Both the position numbers and the translations under genes were made by a program. A stretch of 64,000 nucleotides of DNA. Origin: Sva-07 sp963741755. GTDB lineage: Bacteria > Actinomycetota > Acidimicrobiia > Acidimicrobiales > Ilumatobacteraceae. This document shows, in pieces, positions 8,749 to 17,321 of the stretch (within the stretch, counting starts at the first letter, position 1; each line of letters opens with the position of its first letter). Under the pieces are notes generated by a model. It saw only the letters and a program-made list of their open reading frames with translations. It was not told the origin of the DNA and searched no databases. The DNA is taken from positions 8,549-72,548 of the forward strand of contig CAVUJG010000020.1 of the NCBI GenBank assembly GCA_963741755.1. The letters are read 5' to 3'.

Positions 8749-9129
8749 TCAGATGACTTGGACGCTGACGCGAGTGGCGTGAGCGGCAAGCGCCTCGATG
8801 TCGGCTCGGTCTCCGGTGAGGACCGTGCCCCCTGGTTCGGCGATCGCGACGACGAGTGCATCGACGGCGGAGCCAGTTCGGGCGAGCCTGCGGAGCTCGG
8901 CGGCCCGGCGGGCGAGGTCCACGCTGACGGTCGATTCGATGATGCACGTCTTCAGGAAGCGGTTGGTGTTGGCATCGCGGCCGGCATCGCCGTGCAGCGA
9001 CTCGACGAGCACCATCGTGGGCGCGAGCGGTGGCCACAACTCCTGCGCCGTCAATGCGCGGATCAGAGAGACCGACGTCTTCGTGCGCGCGGCGAGGCGC
9101 GAGAGTCCTCCGCTGTCGAGAACGAGCAC
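8749..9129 (-). CDS. PIN-domain (VapC-like) toxin
   Basis: 126-residue PIN-domain ribonuclease, the toxin of a type II pair. MLVLDSGGLS carries the first acidic residue (Asp5), TMVLVESLHG the second (Glu), SAVDALVVAIAE the third (Asp near 93) and TVLTGDRADIEALA the fourth. It starts at a GTG two bases after the antitoxin stop, the usual antitoxin-toxin order. Intact. Inside the tRNA-Sec island. Confidence 0.85.
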   Translation of the reverse strand: MLVLDSGGLSRLAARTKTSVSLIRALTAQELWPPLAPTMVLVESLHGDAGRDANTNRFLKTCIIESTVSVDLARRAAELRRLARTGSAVDALVVAIAEPGGTVLTGDRADIEALAAHATRVSVQVI

Positions 9130-9131
9130 GT

Positions 9132-9380
9132 TCAGCTGACTCGGTCGAGCGATCGGTCCCGGATGCGTCGTGCGATGGCGTCGGCTTGCGACTGCTGTCG
9201 TGTGCTCGGTTCTCCGACCTCGGCCACGAGTTCCTCGAGATATCGCGCCGTCTCGTCGAGCGCGTCCTGGCGTTCGAGCTCAGCGCGCAAGGCGATCTGG
9301 AGCAGTTCCGACGCCGGCAGGCCGCGCTTCTTCAGCTCATCGTGGAGGTCGTCGGGGAGGTACACCTGGACGCGCGGCAT
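9132..9380 (-). CDS. Ribbon-helix-helix (CopG-type) antitoxin
   Basis: 82 residues. The N-terminal ribbon MPRVQVYLPDDLHDELKK followed by two helices (LPASELLQIALRAELER) is a standard RHH DNA-binding fold. The C-terminal half would bind the PIN toxin encoded two bases downstream. In-frame ATGs at 9392 and 9398 would add a few residues, but MPRVQVYLPDD matches the usual family start. Direct CATACGC repeats overlap the start and probably form its operator. Confidence 0.82.
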   Translation of the reverse strand: MPRVQVYLPDDLHDELKKRGLPASELLQIALRAELERQDALDETARYLEELVAEVGEPSTRQQSQADAIARRIRDRSLDRVS

Positions 9381-9396
9381 ACGCCTAACCATACGC
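9378..9396. promoter_or_regulatory. Direct repeats, likely RHH antitoxin operator
   Basis: CATACGC occurs at 9378-9384 and 9390-9396, 12 bases apart, about one helical turn, immediately at the antitoxin start. RHH antitoxins commonly bind such tandem sites to repress their own operon. Confidence 0.45.
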
Positions 9397-9559
9397 ATAT
9401 CCTGAACGCTAGGCAAGCAGTGGTTCACGCTGGGTCGTGCCCGTGGACGCCGTCGGCGCTCCAACGTCCCAGCTCGTGCCGTTCCTCTCAGGGTTACTCT
9501 CAAGTGACCCATCTCGACGCCGTGCGAGTCCACACGCTGGGGAAACGTGATGCGATGCG

Positions 9560-9579
9560 GATTCCCGTCCACCTCCGCC
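9560..9579 (+). repeat. attR: duplicated tRNA-Sec 3' end
   Basis: Exact 20-base copy of 5354-5373 with no tRNA body upstream, so it is the distal junction of the island. The rest of the gap from 9381 to 9745 holds only the antitoxin operator and no gene that I can support. Confidence 0.85.
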
Positions 9580-9745
9580 TACACCGTCGAGTCGCGACGA
9601 CCGAGCCCCGTGCGGACTCCCGGAGCGCGAGCGGTCCCGTTCGTCAGTCGGACGTGATCCAGCCGGTCAGCCCAGCCTCGGTGTGTGCGGAACTAGGGAA
9701 CCGATTCAGCGCGAAGGTGAATGTGGCAGGCCTCGTCTGAGGTTG

Positions 9746-11428
9746 CTACTGCAGCACGTCGAGGTCTCGATACACGGGAGACCAGCTGATCTCGTCGAGA
9801 CGTGCCGAGATCTCGTCATCGGTGGTGTCGCTGTCCATCGAGCGTGCGAGGCCCTGGTCGACGGCGGTTCTCGCCACGGCGAACGCGACGTGGCGGGCCA
9901 CATGACGGCTCTCGGTGATCGGCGGGAGGATGCCTCCGTCGCGGTTCTCGGCGGCGAGGCTTCCGATCGCGGTTGCCGCGGCGGTCAGCATCTCGTCGGA
10001 GACCGCTCGCGCCTTGACCGCGACGACACCGAGGCCGACCCCAGGGAACACGTGGACGTTGTTGACTTGGGCGATCGTCACCGAGCGGCCGCCGACCTCG
10101 ACCGGGCCGAACGGGCTTCCCGTGCCGATCAGCGCAGCGCCGTCGGTCCAGGCGAGGACGTCGGCTGGGATCGCCTCGGCGCGCGGCGTCGGGTTCGACA
10201 GCGGGAGCACGATCGGCCGTTCGACCTGTGCGGCCTGGGCCCTGATGATCGCCTCGGTGAAGATTCCGGGTTGCCCGGTGACGCCGACGAGCGCGTGCGG
10301 TCCGACCCGACTGACCACGTCGAGCAGTTCGATGACACCGTCACCGTCGTCGTCCCAGTCGGCGATCTCCTCCCACGGCCGGGCGAACGGCTGCTGGAAC
10401 GACGCCAAGCCCTCCATCCGATCGTGGAGTAGGCCGTCACGGTCGACCAGCCAGCATCGGCGTACCGCGTCGGGCTCCGGGACACCGGCGGCCACCATCG
10501 CTCGCACCGCCTGGCTGGCGATCCCGGTGCCGGCGGAGCCTGCGCCGACCACCACGAGGCGCAGGTCGCCGACCGCGGTGCCCGCGGTGCCGAGACCGGC
10601 GACGATCGCCGCGACGCTCACGGCCGCGGTGCCCTGGATGTCGTCGTTGAACGAGCAGATGCGATCGCGATGGCGCGCCAGGAGCCGATTCGCGTGCAGT
10701 TGGGCGAAGTCCTCCCACTGGAGCATCACGCCGGGAAACCGAGTGCGGAGTGCGTCGACGAACGCGTCGATCAGCTCGTCGTACTCGGCGCCGCGAACAC
10801 GTTGGTGGCGCCAGCCGAGGTAGAGCGGATCTGACAGCAGCACATCGTTGTCGGTTCCCACGTCGAGCATCACCGGCAGGGTTCGAGCCGGATCGAGGCC
10901 GCCGCCGGCGGTGTACAACGCCAGCTTGCCGACCGGGATCCCCATCCCACCGATGCCGAGGTCACCGAGGCCGAGCACCCGTTCCCCGTCGGTCACCACG
11001 ACGACGTCGACCTCGAGGTCACCGACCGCGTTGTCGAGCAGCTCCTCCACTCGATCGCGCTGAGGCCACGACAGGAACAGACCGCGCTCGCGTCGATAGA
11101 TCCGCGACCACTGCTGGCACGCCAGGCCGACGGTTGGGGTGTACACGATCGGCAGCAGCTCCGCGAGGTGCCGTTCGAGAAACGCATAGAACAGCACGGA
11201 GTTGCGGTCCTGCAGCGCCCGGAGGAACACGTGCCGACCCAGATCGGTGACCTTCGACGCGTACTCCACCTCGACGCGCTGCAACTGCGTGTCGAGGTCT
11301 TCGACCACGGGCGGAAGCAACCCGTCGAGACCGAGTTGGCGGCGTTCCTCTGCCGAGAACGCGGTGCCCTTGTTCACATATCGATCCGCCAGGAGCGCTC
11401 GGCCGCGTGCTCGTCCAGGAGATTCCAT
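9746..11428 (-). CDS. NAD-type malic enzyme
   Basis: Oxidative decarboxylation of malate to pyruvate in the cytoplasm. 560 residues, the full length of the SfcA/MaeA group. N-terminal KGTAFSAEERRQLGL is typical of the large malic enzymes. The catalytic tyrosine lies in LPIVYTPTVG, the signature is GDLGIGGMGIPVGKLALYT, the metal site is CSFNDDIQGTA, and a Rossmann motif is VVVGAGSAGTGIA. LPLSNPTPRAEA and GSPFGPV are also conserved. Whether NAD or NADP is preferred cannot be read safely. Stands alone, divergent from the ROK kinase gene. Confidence 0.95.
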   Translation of the reverse strand: MESPGRARGRALLADRYVNKGTAFSAEERRQLGLDGLLPPVVEDLDTQLQRVEVEYASKVTDLGRHVFLRALQDRNSVLFYAFLERHLAELLPIVYTPTVGLACQQWSRIYRRERGLFLSWPQRDRVEELLDNAVGDLEVDVVVVTDGERVLGLGDLGIGGMGIPVGKLALYTAGGGLDPARTLPVMLDVGTDNDVLLSDPLYLGWRHQRVRGAEYDELIDAFVDALRTRFPGVMLQWEDFAQLHANRLLARHRDRICSFNDDIQGTAAVSVAAIVAGLGTAGTAVGDLRLVVVGAGSAGTGIASQAVRAMVAAGVPEPDAVRRCWLVDRDGLLHDRMEGLASFQQPFARPWEEIADWDDDGDGVIELLDVVSRVGPHALVGVTGQPGIFTEAIIRAQAAQVERPIVLPLSNPTPRAEAIPADVLAWTDGAALIGTGSPFGPVEVGGRSVTIAQVNNVHVFPGVGLGVVAVKARAVSDEMLTAAATAIGSLAAENRDGGILPPITESRHVARHVAFAVARTAVDQGLARSMDSDTTDDEISARLDEISWSPVYRDLDVLQ

Positions 11429-11582
11429 CGCTGTTCAACCTACGGTGTCGACCAACCGGCGGTGTCGACCGTCGAGCGAAGGGCGTCGAGTTCGGGCTCG
11501 CGTCGTAGGATCGCGGTCTCGTGATCACAGCGACCTCTCCATCAGCTCCCCGGTCGATCCGCCCCATCACACGGGTGCTCGC

Positions 11583-12605
11583 GTGAACGCCGCCGGCTCG
11601 TATCTCGTTGGGCTCGACAACGGTGGCACGGCGAACAAATTCACCGTCATGAATCGCGATGGCCACTTCCTGATCGACCGTCTGGTCGAGTTGCCGAGTC
11701 GCGTCACCGAAGGGCCGTCCGCCGCGATCGGCGCCCTCCACGAGGCATTCGAAGCGGCGATCGCGTTGGCCGACATCGATCGACGTGAGGTGTTCGGGGT
11801 CGGTTTCGACACACCGGGTCCTGCGACGGCCGACGGGGTGATCTCGTCGCGCGGCGGCACCAACTTCGCGCACGACGGCTGGAAAGGCTTCGACTTCCGG
11901 ACAGCGCTCGAGGACGAGCTGGGCCTGCCGGTCGTCTACAGCAACGATGCCAATGCGGCGGCCCTGTATGCCCACCACGAGCACTTCGGGGCAGTTGGCG
12001 GAGAGCGATCGTCGGTCTCCGCGATCGTGGGGACCGGCCTCGGCGGCGGCGTGATCGAGAGCGGGCGGATCGTGAAGGGCGCGGCCGGGATGGCCGGCGA
12101 ACTCGGACACGTCCACATCCCTCTGGACGGCCTGCTCGAGGAGGGGCAACCGACGCCGAGGTGCAATTGCGGTTTCGTCGGTGATGCCGAGAGCATTGCG
12201 TCGCTCACCGGTATCCGGAACAACCTCCTGCCCTACTGGTTGACGCGCTACCCCGACCACGAGCTCGCGAGCCTCGAGCCGCTCGATGCCGCCAAGCAGG
12301 TGCGTGGCTTCGGTGAGCGAGGCGACGAGATGGCGCTCCAGGTCTTCGAGCAACAAGCGATGGCGCTCGGCCGACTGTTCACCATCGCCGCCAACTTCAC
12401 CGACCCCGACCTGTACCTGCTCGGCGGCGGCGTCGTCGAGGCCGAACCATCGTTCCGCGATTGGTTCCTCCGACGGGTCGAAGAACACACGTTGTTGCGC
12501 GACGAGCAGCGCAAGGTTGCTTCGTTCGCACTCGTGACCGACCTCGACATGGCCGGCGCCCGCGGATCGGCAATCGCGGCGCTGGCCGTGCTCGGCCACC
12601 GCTGA
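11583..12605 (+). CDS. ROK family sugar kinase
   Basis: Cytoplasmic ATP-dependent kinase of the ROK family (glucokinase/fructokinase type). 340 residues from GTG 11583. The phosphate-binding DNGGT is at the N-terminus. GVGFDTPGPA, the catalytic-base region VYSNDANAAALY, GTGLGGGVIESGRI and the structural zinc motif GELGHVH plus RCNCGFVGDAES follow. The substrate sugar cannot be deduced. An in-frame extension upstream lacks family sequence and runs into the malic enzyme promoter region. Confidence 0.88.
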   Translation: MNAAGSYLVGLDNGGTANKFTVMNRDGHFLIDRLVELPSRVTEGPSAAIGALHEAFEAAIALADIDRREVFGVGFDTPGPATADGVISSRGGTNFAHDGWKGFDFRTALEDELGLPVVYSNDANAAALYAHHEHFGAVGGERSSVSAIVGTGLGGGVIESGRIVKGAAGMAGELGHVHIPLDGLLEEGQPTPRCNCGFVGDAESIASLTGIRNNLLPYWLTRYPDHELASLEPLDAAKQVRGFGERGDEMALQVFEQQAMALGRLFTIAANFTDPDLYLLGGGVVEAEPSFRDWFLRRVEEHTLLRDEQRKVASFALVTDLDMAGARGSAIAALAVLGHR

Positions 12606-12726
12606 CCCGCGATCGGGTGAGGGGCAGGGCGCCCCGAGGGGAGTCCAACTCGGGTGCCGTGACATGATCGGACGGGGTGCCGACCATGCCGGCCCATCAT
12701 CGATCCACGGCGAGCGAGGAGTGATC

Positions 12727-13605
12727 ATGACCGTTGCCGAAACCGGACGTCCTGCGGGAACCGCCAGCTACGAGAGCTTCGAGGTGTCGTCGTTGACACC
12801 TCATCTGGGAGCGGAGGTGGACCGACTCGATCTCTCGCAGCCGCTCGACGAACGTCAGCTCCGCGACCTGCGCCAGGCGTTCGCCGACTGGGGCGTGCTC
12901 GTCTTCCGGAATCAACATCTCGACCGGGAAGCGCACAAGGCGTTCGGCCGGTACTTCGGCGAACTCCACGTTCACCCGATGAATCACGCACGTGAGACCG
13001 ACCCGGAGGTGCTGATCGTCAAGACCACGAAGGATTCGCCGTACACGGCGGGCGATGCGTGGCACACCGACGTCACCTGCGATGCCATCCCACCGCTCGC
13101 GTCGGCGCTCTACATCACCGAGACGCCCGAGGTCGGTGGCGGCGACACGCTCTACGCCGACATGTACCTCGCGTACGAACTGCTGTCACCCGCGATGCAG
13201 TCGTTCCTCGAGGGGCTCACCGCGGTTCACGACGGAGGGATGCCGTACGTCGGCAGCTACGGATCGACGCCACCCGAGGGTGGCTATCCGCGCAGTGAAC
13301 ATCCTGTCGTCGCCGTCCACCCCGTCACCGGCCGCAAGGTGCTCTACGTGAACAGCGGTTTCACGTCGCACATCACGGGTCTGCGGCGGTGGGAGAGCCG
13401 GGCGCTGCTCGACATGCTGTTCGAACACATCGCCACGACACCGCGGCTGCACTGCCGCGTGAGGTGGGAGCCGGACACGTTGACCCTGTGGGACAACCGG
13501 TGCACGCAACACCACGCCGTGTGGGACTATCACCCACACAGCCGCTACGGCGAGCGTGTCTCGGTCATCGGACCGGATCGACCGGCGGGCGTACAGCACA
13601 GCTGA
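12727..13605 (+). CDS. TauD/TfdA-family Fe(II)/2-oxoglutarate dioxygenase
   Basis: Non-heme iron oxygenase, 292 residues. The facial triad is visible as H113-x-D115 in WHTDVT and H262 in CTQHHAVWDY. The 2-oxoglutarate-binding Arg follows in SRYGERV near residue 275. FADWGVLVFRNQ and GGGDTLYADM are family features. Start ATG 12727 has GAGGA upstream at good spacing. Family members oxidise taurine, alkyl sulfates, phenoxyacetates and others; the substrate here is open. Followed by a ThDP enzyme in the same orientation, 170 bases downstream, which may belong to the same pathway. Confidence 0.9.
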   Translation: MTVAETGRPAGTASYESFEVSSLTPHLGAEVDRLDLSQPLDERQLRDLRQAFADWGVLVFRNQHLDREAHKAFGRYFGELHVHPMNHARETDPEVLIVKTTKDSPYTAGDAWHTDVTCDAIPPLASALYITETPEVGGGDTLYADMYLAYELLSPAMQSFLEGLTAVHDGGMPYVGSYGSTPPEGGYPRSEHPVVAVHPVTGRKVLYVNSGFTSHITGLRRWESRALLDMLFEHIATTPRLHCRVRWEPDTLTLWDNRCTQHHAVWDYHPHSRYGERVSVIGPDRPAGVQHS

Positions 13606-13775
13606 TCCGGGCGGCGCTGACGATCGGTGCACGGTCCGACATCGTGTTGCCGCTGGCGGTCAGACCGCTCGATGCCGGGTAGCGGCGCCGAGGATGGTGC
13701 CGGCGGATCCCCACAGAGTCCCCGGTCGCATCCCCGAGTCGTCGCGCGACAAGACTGACGCACCGAGGAGGAGAC

Positions 13776-15314
13776 ATGAACGGTGCCGAGAGTCTGTTGC
13801 GCACGCTGGTGAACGCCGGTGTCGAGGTGTGTTTCGCGAACCCGGGGACGTCGGAGATGCACTTCGTCTCCGCGGTCGACAGGGTCGAGGGGATGCGACC
13901 GGTGCTCGGGCTGTTCGAGGGGGTGGTGACGGGCATGGCCGACGGCTATGGCCGCATGGCCGAGCGGCCGGCGGCGACCCTGTTGCATCTGGGCCCTGGA
14001 CTCGCGAACGGGTTGGCCAACCTCCACAACGCGCGGAGGGCAGCGACGCCGATCGTGAACATCGTCGGCGACCACGCCACGTACCACGCCCAGTACGACG
14101 CACCGCTCGCCTCCGACATCGTCGGCTTCGCTCGCCCGGTGTCGGGTTGGGTCCACTCGTCGAAGAGCGCTGGCTCGGTCGCGGCGGATGGTGCCCGGGC
14201 CGTTCGGGCCGCTCGTTCGGCCCCCGGCCAGATCGCGTCGCTGATCGTTCCCGCGGACGTCGCATGGCTCGATGCGGGCCCGCCGGCGGATCCGCTGGCG
14301 GTCGCTGCGCCGTCGCCGGTGTCGTCGGCCGCGGTCGGTGCGGCGGTCCAGGCGCTGCGCAACGGAAAGCGCACCGCGCTGTTGCTGCGCGGCGCGTCCC
14401 TGCGTGGCGACGGTCTCGCCGCTGCCGGTCGAGTCGCCGCCGCCACCGGTGTTCGGTTGTTCTGCGACACGTTCGCCCCGCGCCTCGAGCGCGGCGCAGG
14501 CCGAGTGGTCGTCGAGCGCCTGCCCTACTTCGCCGAGCAGTTGGTCGAGACGCTGGCGCCGATCGAGCAGCTGATCCTGGTCGGATCGACACCACCGGTC
14601 GCCTTCTTCGCCTACCCCGGCAAGCCGAGCTGGTGCTCACCGGAGGGCGCTGAGATCCTGCATCTCGCTCAGCCCCACGAGGACGGCGTTGGCGCATTGG
14701 CCGAGGTCGCGGAAGTTCTCGGCGCGGTGGCTGCCGGCGCGGTCGCGCCTCTTCAGGTGCCCGATCAGCCGACCGGATCGTTCGATCAGTTCACGATCGG
14801 GCAGGTGATTGCACGCCTGCTTCCCGAGGGAGCGATCGTGTCCGACGAGTCGGCCACCTCTGGCCTGGGGCCGGCGCTGGCGTTGGCGACCGCGGCACCG
14901 CACGACGTGCTCTCGCTCACCGGCGGCGCGATCGGCCAGGGGCTGCCGCTGGCCGCGGGTGCAGCCGTGGCGTGCCCGGATCGCAAAGTGGTGTGTCTGC
15001 ACGGCGACGGCGGTGCGATGTACACGGTGCAGGCGCTGTGGACGATGGCGCGTGAGCAGCTCGACGTGACCACGGTGATCTTCGCCAACCGCTCCTACGG
15101 CATTCTCAACATCGAGCTGCAGCGCGTCGGCGCCGACAGCGGCCCGCAGGCGCTGTCGATGCTCGACATCGGCAACCCCGACCTCGACTGGGTGTCGCTC
15201 GCGACCGGTATGGGTGTCGAGGCGGTGCGGGTCGACGAGATCGGCGCGTTCAGCGATGCGTTCGCGTCGGCGATGTTGCAGTCCGGCCCACGTCTCATCG
15301 AAGCGGTGCTGTAG
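13776..15314 (+). CDS. ThDP-dependent enzyme, acetolactate synthase-like
   Basis: 512-residue thiamine-diphosphate enzyme of the acetolactate synthase/benzoylformate decarboxylase group, close in size to mycobacterial IlvX. The N-terminal ThDP-binding domain has ANPGTSEMHF and the likely catalytic Glu in GLFEGVVTGMADGYGR. The C-terminal domain has LTGGAIGQGLPLAAGAA, the metal motif HGDGGAMYTVQAL and a downstream FANRSYGIL. No regulatory subunit gene follows, so it is probably not the main biosynthetic IlvB. A good Shine-Dalgarno sequence (GAGGAG) precedes the ATG. Carboligase versus decarboxylase activity is undecided. Confidence 0.85.
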   Translation: MNGAESLLRTLVNAGVEVCFANPGTSEMHFVSAVDRVEGMRPVLGLFEGVVTGMADGYGRMAERPAATLLHLGPGLANGLANLHNARRAATPIVNIVGDHATYHAQYDAPLASDIVGFARPVSGWVHSSKSAGSVAADGARAVRAARSAPGQIASLIVPADVAWLDAGPPADPLAVAAPSPVSSAAVGAAVQALRNGKRTALLLRGASLRGDGLAAAGRVAAATGVRLFCDTFAPRLERGAGRVVVERLPYFAEQLVETLAPIEQLILVGSTPPVAFFAYPGKPSWCSPEGAEILHLAQPHEDGVGALAEVAEVLGAVAAGAVAPLQVPDQPTGSFDQFTIGQVIARLLPEGAIVSDESATSGLGPALALATAAPHDVLSLTGGAIGQGLPLAAGAAVACPDRKVVCLHGDGGAMYTVQALWTMAREQLDVTTVIFANRSYGILNIELQRVGADSGPQALSMLDIGNPDLDWVSLATGMGVEAVRVDEIGAFSDAFASAMLQSGPRLIEAVL

Positions 15315-15345
15315 CTCGGCCGCGACGCGACTGCGCAGGCTCGGA

Positions 15346-15999
15346 TCAGCGGGTCATGCGGCCGGTCTCGTGCGCCCAGATGGCGATCTCGACCCGGTTC
15401 CTCGCGCCGAGCTTGCCCATCAGGCTGGCGATGTGTGTCTTCACGGTGCTGAGGCTGATGTGCAGGTCGGTGGCGATCTCGGCGTTGGTGCGCCCACGAG
15501 CGATGGTGAGGAGCACCTCCTCCTCGCGTTCGGTCAATGCGTCGATCGGTTCGGCAGGCCGCCCGCCTGCACCCGTCGCCGAGAACGTCTCCAGCAACCG
15601 CACGGTCACGCTCGGGGCGATCAACGCGTCACCGTTCGCCGCCGCCTCGATCGCCTGAACGAGCAACTCGGGGCCGGCGTCCTTCAGGAGGAAACCGCGG
15701 GCGCCCGCCTTCAGTGCGCCGTGTACGTACTCGTCGAGGTCGAACGTGGTGATCACGACGACGGCGAGCGGGTCGTCGACGCCGGGGCCGGCGAGCAGCC
15801 GCGTCGCCTCGATGCCATCGAGTTCGGGCATGCGGATGTCGACGAGGCAGACGTCGGGGCGGAGGTGACGGGCCCGCTCGACGGCGTCGCGTCCATTGGA
15901 GACCTGGGCGACGACCTCGATGCCCGGCTGCGCATCGAGGATCATCGACAACCCGGTCCGCACGAGATCTTGGTCGTCGGCGACGAGCACCCGGATCAT
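15346..15999 (-). CDS. NarL/LuxR-family response regulator
   Basis: 217-residue DNA-binding response regulator. Receiver domain with ADDQDLVRTG (acidic pocket), phospho-acceptor Asp in CLVDIRMPELDG near residue 54, VITTFD (Thr) and LLKDAGPE (Lys). C-terminal LuxR helix-turn-helix has LTEREEEVLLTIARGRTN and ISLSTVKTHIASLMGKL. ATG overlaps the stop of the upstream histidine kinase (ATGA), so they form a cognate pair. The divergent mmpL gene is the most obvious candidate target. Confidence 0.95.
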   Translation of the reverse strand: MIRVLVADDQDLVRTGLSMILDAQPGIEVVAQVSNGRDAVERARHLRPDVCLVDIRMPELDGIEATRLLAGPGVDDPLAVVVITTFDLDEYVHGALKAGARGFLLKDAGPELLVQAIEAAANGDALIAPSVTVRLLETFSATGAGGRPAEPIDALTEREEEVLLTIARGRTNAEIATDLHISLSTVKTHIASLMGKLGARNRVEIAIWAHETGRMTR

Positions 16000-17147
16000 G
16001 CGTGGACACCAGCCTTCGGCAACGTGGCCACCACGGACCAGCCCCCGCCCGCACTCGGACCCGACGTCATCGTGCCGCCGAGCAGCTTCGCCCGTTCGTC
16101 CATCCCGAGCAAGCCGTAGCCGGTCGTGTCCGAGGTGGGTGCGCTCGCCGCCGTCCCGTCGTCCGACACCGTGAGTTCGACCCGGTCGTCGTGACCGACG
16201 ACGCTGACCGACACGCGGCTGGCGTGGCTGGCGTGGCGGACCGCATTGGTGATCGACTCCTGAGCGATCCGGTAGACGGCCGCATCGACCAGAGGACCGA
16301 GATCGTCGAGGTCGCCCGACAGTTCGACGTCGATGCGCAGTGTGCCCGAGGCCCGATCGGCGAGCCGATGGAGGTCGCCGACGCCACCCTGCGGTGTTCG
16401 TGAGGCATCGTTGCTGCCACGCAGCGCACCGACCATCGCCCGCATCTCCGCCAGAGTGCGTTTGGCGGTCTCCTCGATCACGGCGAGCGTCTCGACGGCT
16501 GCCTCGGGGTGCTGGGCGGCGACGGCCTGGCCGGCCTGGGCCTGGACCGCGATTGCCGACACGTGGTGGGCCACGATGTCGTGGAGTTCGCGTGCGAGCT
16601 GCTCGCGTTCGCGCAGCTTGACCTCTTCGAATTCGCGCTGGCGCAGGGTGCCGCGGGTGCGCACGGCGATCCCCACTGCGGCGGTGAATGCGAGCACCAT
16701 GAACCCACCGATGGCATCGCCGATCGTGCCTGCATCCGTGGTGATCCCGACGAACCAGGCGACCAGCAGGATGCCGACACCGATGGCGGCATCGCGCCCG
16801 GATCCCCATCGGAACAGGCAGTACGGGATCACGAGCAGGAACGCCAGTGAGTTGTAGCCCGCCGCCGGACCGCCGTTGATCCAGACGGCAAGGCTCAGTC
16901 CGTTGACGGTGGCGAACGCAAGGATCGTCATCGCCAACGGGTGCTGGCGGCGAGGGAGGACCGTGGCCGCAACCGCGAGCGAGACGAGCAGCGTCGGGAC
17001 GGGCCACGGGACGTCGTCGCGCACGAGCATCTCGATCATCGAGCCGACGACGATTGCGGCTGCCACCGCCCAGTCGCGCCACACCCGCGTGGGGGCGTCG
17101 GGCACGCGAGGTTCGGCGAGGAGGCTGCGGACGACGGACGGGACCAC
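15996..17147 (-). CDS. Sensor histidine kinase (HisKA_3 family)
   Basis: Membrane histidine kinase, about 383 residues from GTG 17147. About five hydrophobic segments form the N-terminal sensor. The dimerisation domain carries the phospho-acceptor in ARELHDIVAHHVSAIAVQAQ. The ATPase domain has IAQESITNAVRHA (N box), SVSDDG-type VSDDGT (G1) and GYGLLGMDERAKLLGG (G2). Other in-frame starts lie upstream (17306, 17273), but the added sequence is arginine-rich and overlaps the mmpL leader, so 17147 is preferred. Coupled to the response regulator gene by a 4-bp overlap. Confidence 0.9.
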   Translation of the reverse strand: MVPSVVRSLLAEPRVPDAPTRVWRDWAVAAAIVVGSMIEMLVRDDVPWPVPTLLVSLAVAATVLPRRQHPLAMTILAFATVNGLSLAVWINGGPAAGYNSLAFLLVIPYCLFRWGSGRDAAIGVGILLVAWFVGITTDAGTIGDAIGGFMVLAFTAAVGIAVRTRGTLRQREFEEVKLREREQLARELHDIVAHHVSAIAVQAQAGQAVAAQHPEAAVETLAVIEETAKRTLAEMRAMVGALRGSNDASRTPQGGVGDLHRLADRASGTLRIDVELSGDLDDLGPLVDAAVYRIAQESITNAVRHASHASRVSVSVVGHDDRVELTVSDDGTAASAPTSDTTGYGLLGMDERAKLLGGTMTSGPSAGGGWSVVATLPKAGVHA

Positions 17148-17162
17148 GTACGACAGCGTACG
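17147..17162. promoter_or_regulatory. Inverted repeat at kinase start
   Basis: CGTACG-ACAG-CGTACG sits immediately upstream of the proposed kinase GTG and 160 bases from the divergent mmpL start. It could bind the response regulator encoded next door. Only the symmetry is seen. Confidence 0.4.
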
Positions 17163-17321
17163 GAACCGCCGTACCCGTCCGGATCGGCCGAAAGGACGAC
17201 TGTGCCTCGGCCGATCGACCGTCGAGAACTGACCGTTGCGCCGATGCCGCAGCACCCGCCACGCCGTCACCATGGTCGGCGTCCCCACAACCCCTGCCGA
17301 ATCCATTCAAGGAGTCCTTCG

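Larger units (their letters stand above)
5354..9579. mobile_element. Small genomic island integrated at tRNA-Sec
   Basis: The 3' end of tRNA-Sec (5354-5373) is repeated exactly at 9560-9579, bounding 4.2 kb of accessory DNA. Inside are a MobF relaxase fragment, a Phd/PIN toxin-antitoxin pair, a sigma-like gene with an SGNH-like membrane gene, and an RHH/PIN pair. The flanks are a PH-domain gene pair and malic enzyme. No integrase, excisionase or replication gene was found, so it is probably a remnant or was mobilised in trans. The 20-base repeat and its position at a tRNA 3' end are seen directly; the island reading is inference. Confidence 0.8.

Noticed and set aside
11019..12728. A 569-residue open frame opposite the ROK kinase and overlapping malic enzyme.
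   Set aside because: Both sense genes are unambiguous; the frame is a by-product of codon bias.
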